Positions 5,461 to 5,643 of a DNA stretch of 5,643 bases are shown in pieces. A program made the position numbers and the translations under genes. Below the pieces are notes generated by a model. The model had not been told where the DNA came from and did not search any database. It saw only the letters and a program-made list of their open reading frames with translations. How positions within the stretch are numbered: position 1 is the first letter of the stretch; every line of letters begins with the position of its first letter. Source of the DNA: Boseongicola sp. SB0662_bin_57 (GTDB lineage Bacteria > Pseudomonadota > Alphaproteobacteria > Rhodobacterales > Rhodobacteraceae); the NCBI GenBank assembly GCA_009839535.1, contig VXPN01000094.1, positions 1-5,643 of the forward strand, in the 5' to 3' direction.

Positions 5461-5478
5461 ACGGGTCCCGCGACCCGT
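5461..5478 (+). other. Perfect 7-base-pair hairpin in the transporter-gene leader
   Basis: ACGGGTC (5461-5467), loop CCGC, GACCCGT (5472-5478). The stem is perfect and GC-rich and ends 26 bases before the ribosome site. No T run follows, so it is not an intrinsic terminator. It may stabilise the 5' end of the mRNA or serve as a binding site on DNA. Confidence 0.55.
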
Positions 5479-5504
5479 AGAGCGACAGCAACCAGGATTG
5501 ACCC

Positions 5505-5509
5505 AGGAG
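5505..5509 (+). promoter_or_regulatory. Ribosome binding site AGGAG
   Basis: AGGAG lies six bases before ATG 5516. This is the best ribosome site in the window. It fixes the start of the substrate-binding protein and rules out the next in-frame ATG (codon 6). Confidence 0.85.
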
Positions 5510-5515
5510 AGAGAT

Positions 5516-5643
5516 ATGCAACGCAGAAACATGCTCACGGCCTTGACGGCAGCACTTGCGCTGTCGGCCATACAGGCAACGTCCGCCATGGCGGACAACC
5601 CGGTTCTCAAGATCGGCTTTGTCGGTGTCACGAGCGGACCGGC
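5516..5643 (+). CDS. ABC transporter periplasmic substrate-binding protein, N-terminal part (truncated by window end)
   Basis: Only the first 42 codons are present. They encode a classic Sec signal peptide: positive MQRRN, a hydrophobic core MLTALTAALALSAI, and an AXA-type cleavage site SAMA (23-26) before Asp27. The mature start NPVLKIGFVGVTSGPA resembles the first beta strand and binding loop of the branched-chain amino acid (LivK / Peripla_BP_6) type of binding protein, where L-K-I-G-x-x-x-x-x-S/T-G-P is typical. The product would be exported to the periplasm and deliver a ligand such as an amino acid, amide or small carboxylate to an inner-membrane ABC permease presumably encoded beyond the window. 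Divergence from the GntR gene suggests ligand-dependent control. The family call rests on a short N-terminus, so it is moderate; the exported nature is clear. Confidence 0.8.
   Translation, partial: MQRRNMLTALTAALALSAIQATSAMADNPVLKIGFVGVTSGP

Noticed and set aside
5380..5631. Minus-strand ORF across the control region and signal peptide
   Set aside because: It overlaps the promoter region and a clear signal-peptide gene, and its translation has no protein-like pattern.
1..5643. CRISPR array, tRNA or rRNA gene
   Set aside because: No regularly spaced repeats beyond one 15-base duplication, and no tRNA-like or rRNA-like blocks were seen.

Overview
The window (5,643 bases, GC-rich) looks like an alphaproteobacterial chromosome segment. 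The main grounds are the ClpP sequence, whose N-terminus MKDPFETYMNLVPMVVEQT and neighbouring blocks resemble alphaproteobacterial ClpP, together with the codon usage and the mix of a GlcD/Dld-type flavin oxidase, an FCD-type GntR regulator and a periplasmic binding protein. The genus cannot be fixed from this sequence alone.

Layout, left to right. (1) Positions 98-727, minus strand: a complete ClpP serine protease with an intact Ser-His-Asp triad. It may be coupled by a 4-base ATGA overlap to a doubtful 108-residue upstream ORF. (2) Positions 1091-2497, plus strand: a complete FAD-linked oxidase of the D-lactate/glycolate dehydrogenase type. (3) Positions 2498-4579: an accessory patch. It holds the decayed C-terminal end of an IS630-type transposase (2617-2781, minus), an AbiEii-like nucleotidyltransferase toxin-type gene (2933-3607, minus), an unrecognised 201-residue partner just upstream of it (3634-4239, minus), and a 340-base stretch with a frameshifted-looking coding remnant and a 15-base tandem duplication. 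(4) Positions 4580-5332, minus strand: a complete GntR/FCD regulator. It is divergent from (5) the start of a periplasmic substrate-binding protein (5516 onward, plus strand, cut by the window edge). Their shared 183-base intergenic region contains TTGT/ACAA-type inverted repeats lying on a consensus TTGACA -35 box, and a perfect 7-base-pair leader hairpin.

Working interpretation. The regulator and transporter form a local ligand-responsive uptake unit. The flavin oxidase could belong to the same 2-hydroxyacid-type metabolism, but the accessory patch separates it from them and no direct link is visible. The most novel candidate is the two-gene AbiEii-like pair. The toxin-type protein lacks the usual second acidic residue after its catalytic-type Asp, its reading frame continues sensibly past a single amber stop, and its partner does not resemble the usual AbiEi winged-helix antitoxin. 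It could be a variant nucleotidyltransferase toxin-antitoxin or defence pair, or a decaying one beside an IS remnant. The sequence alone does not decide between these.
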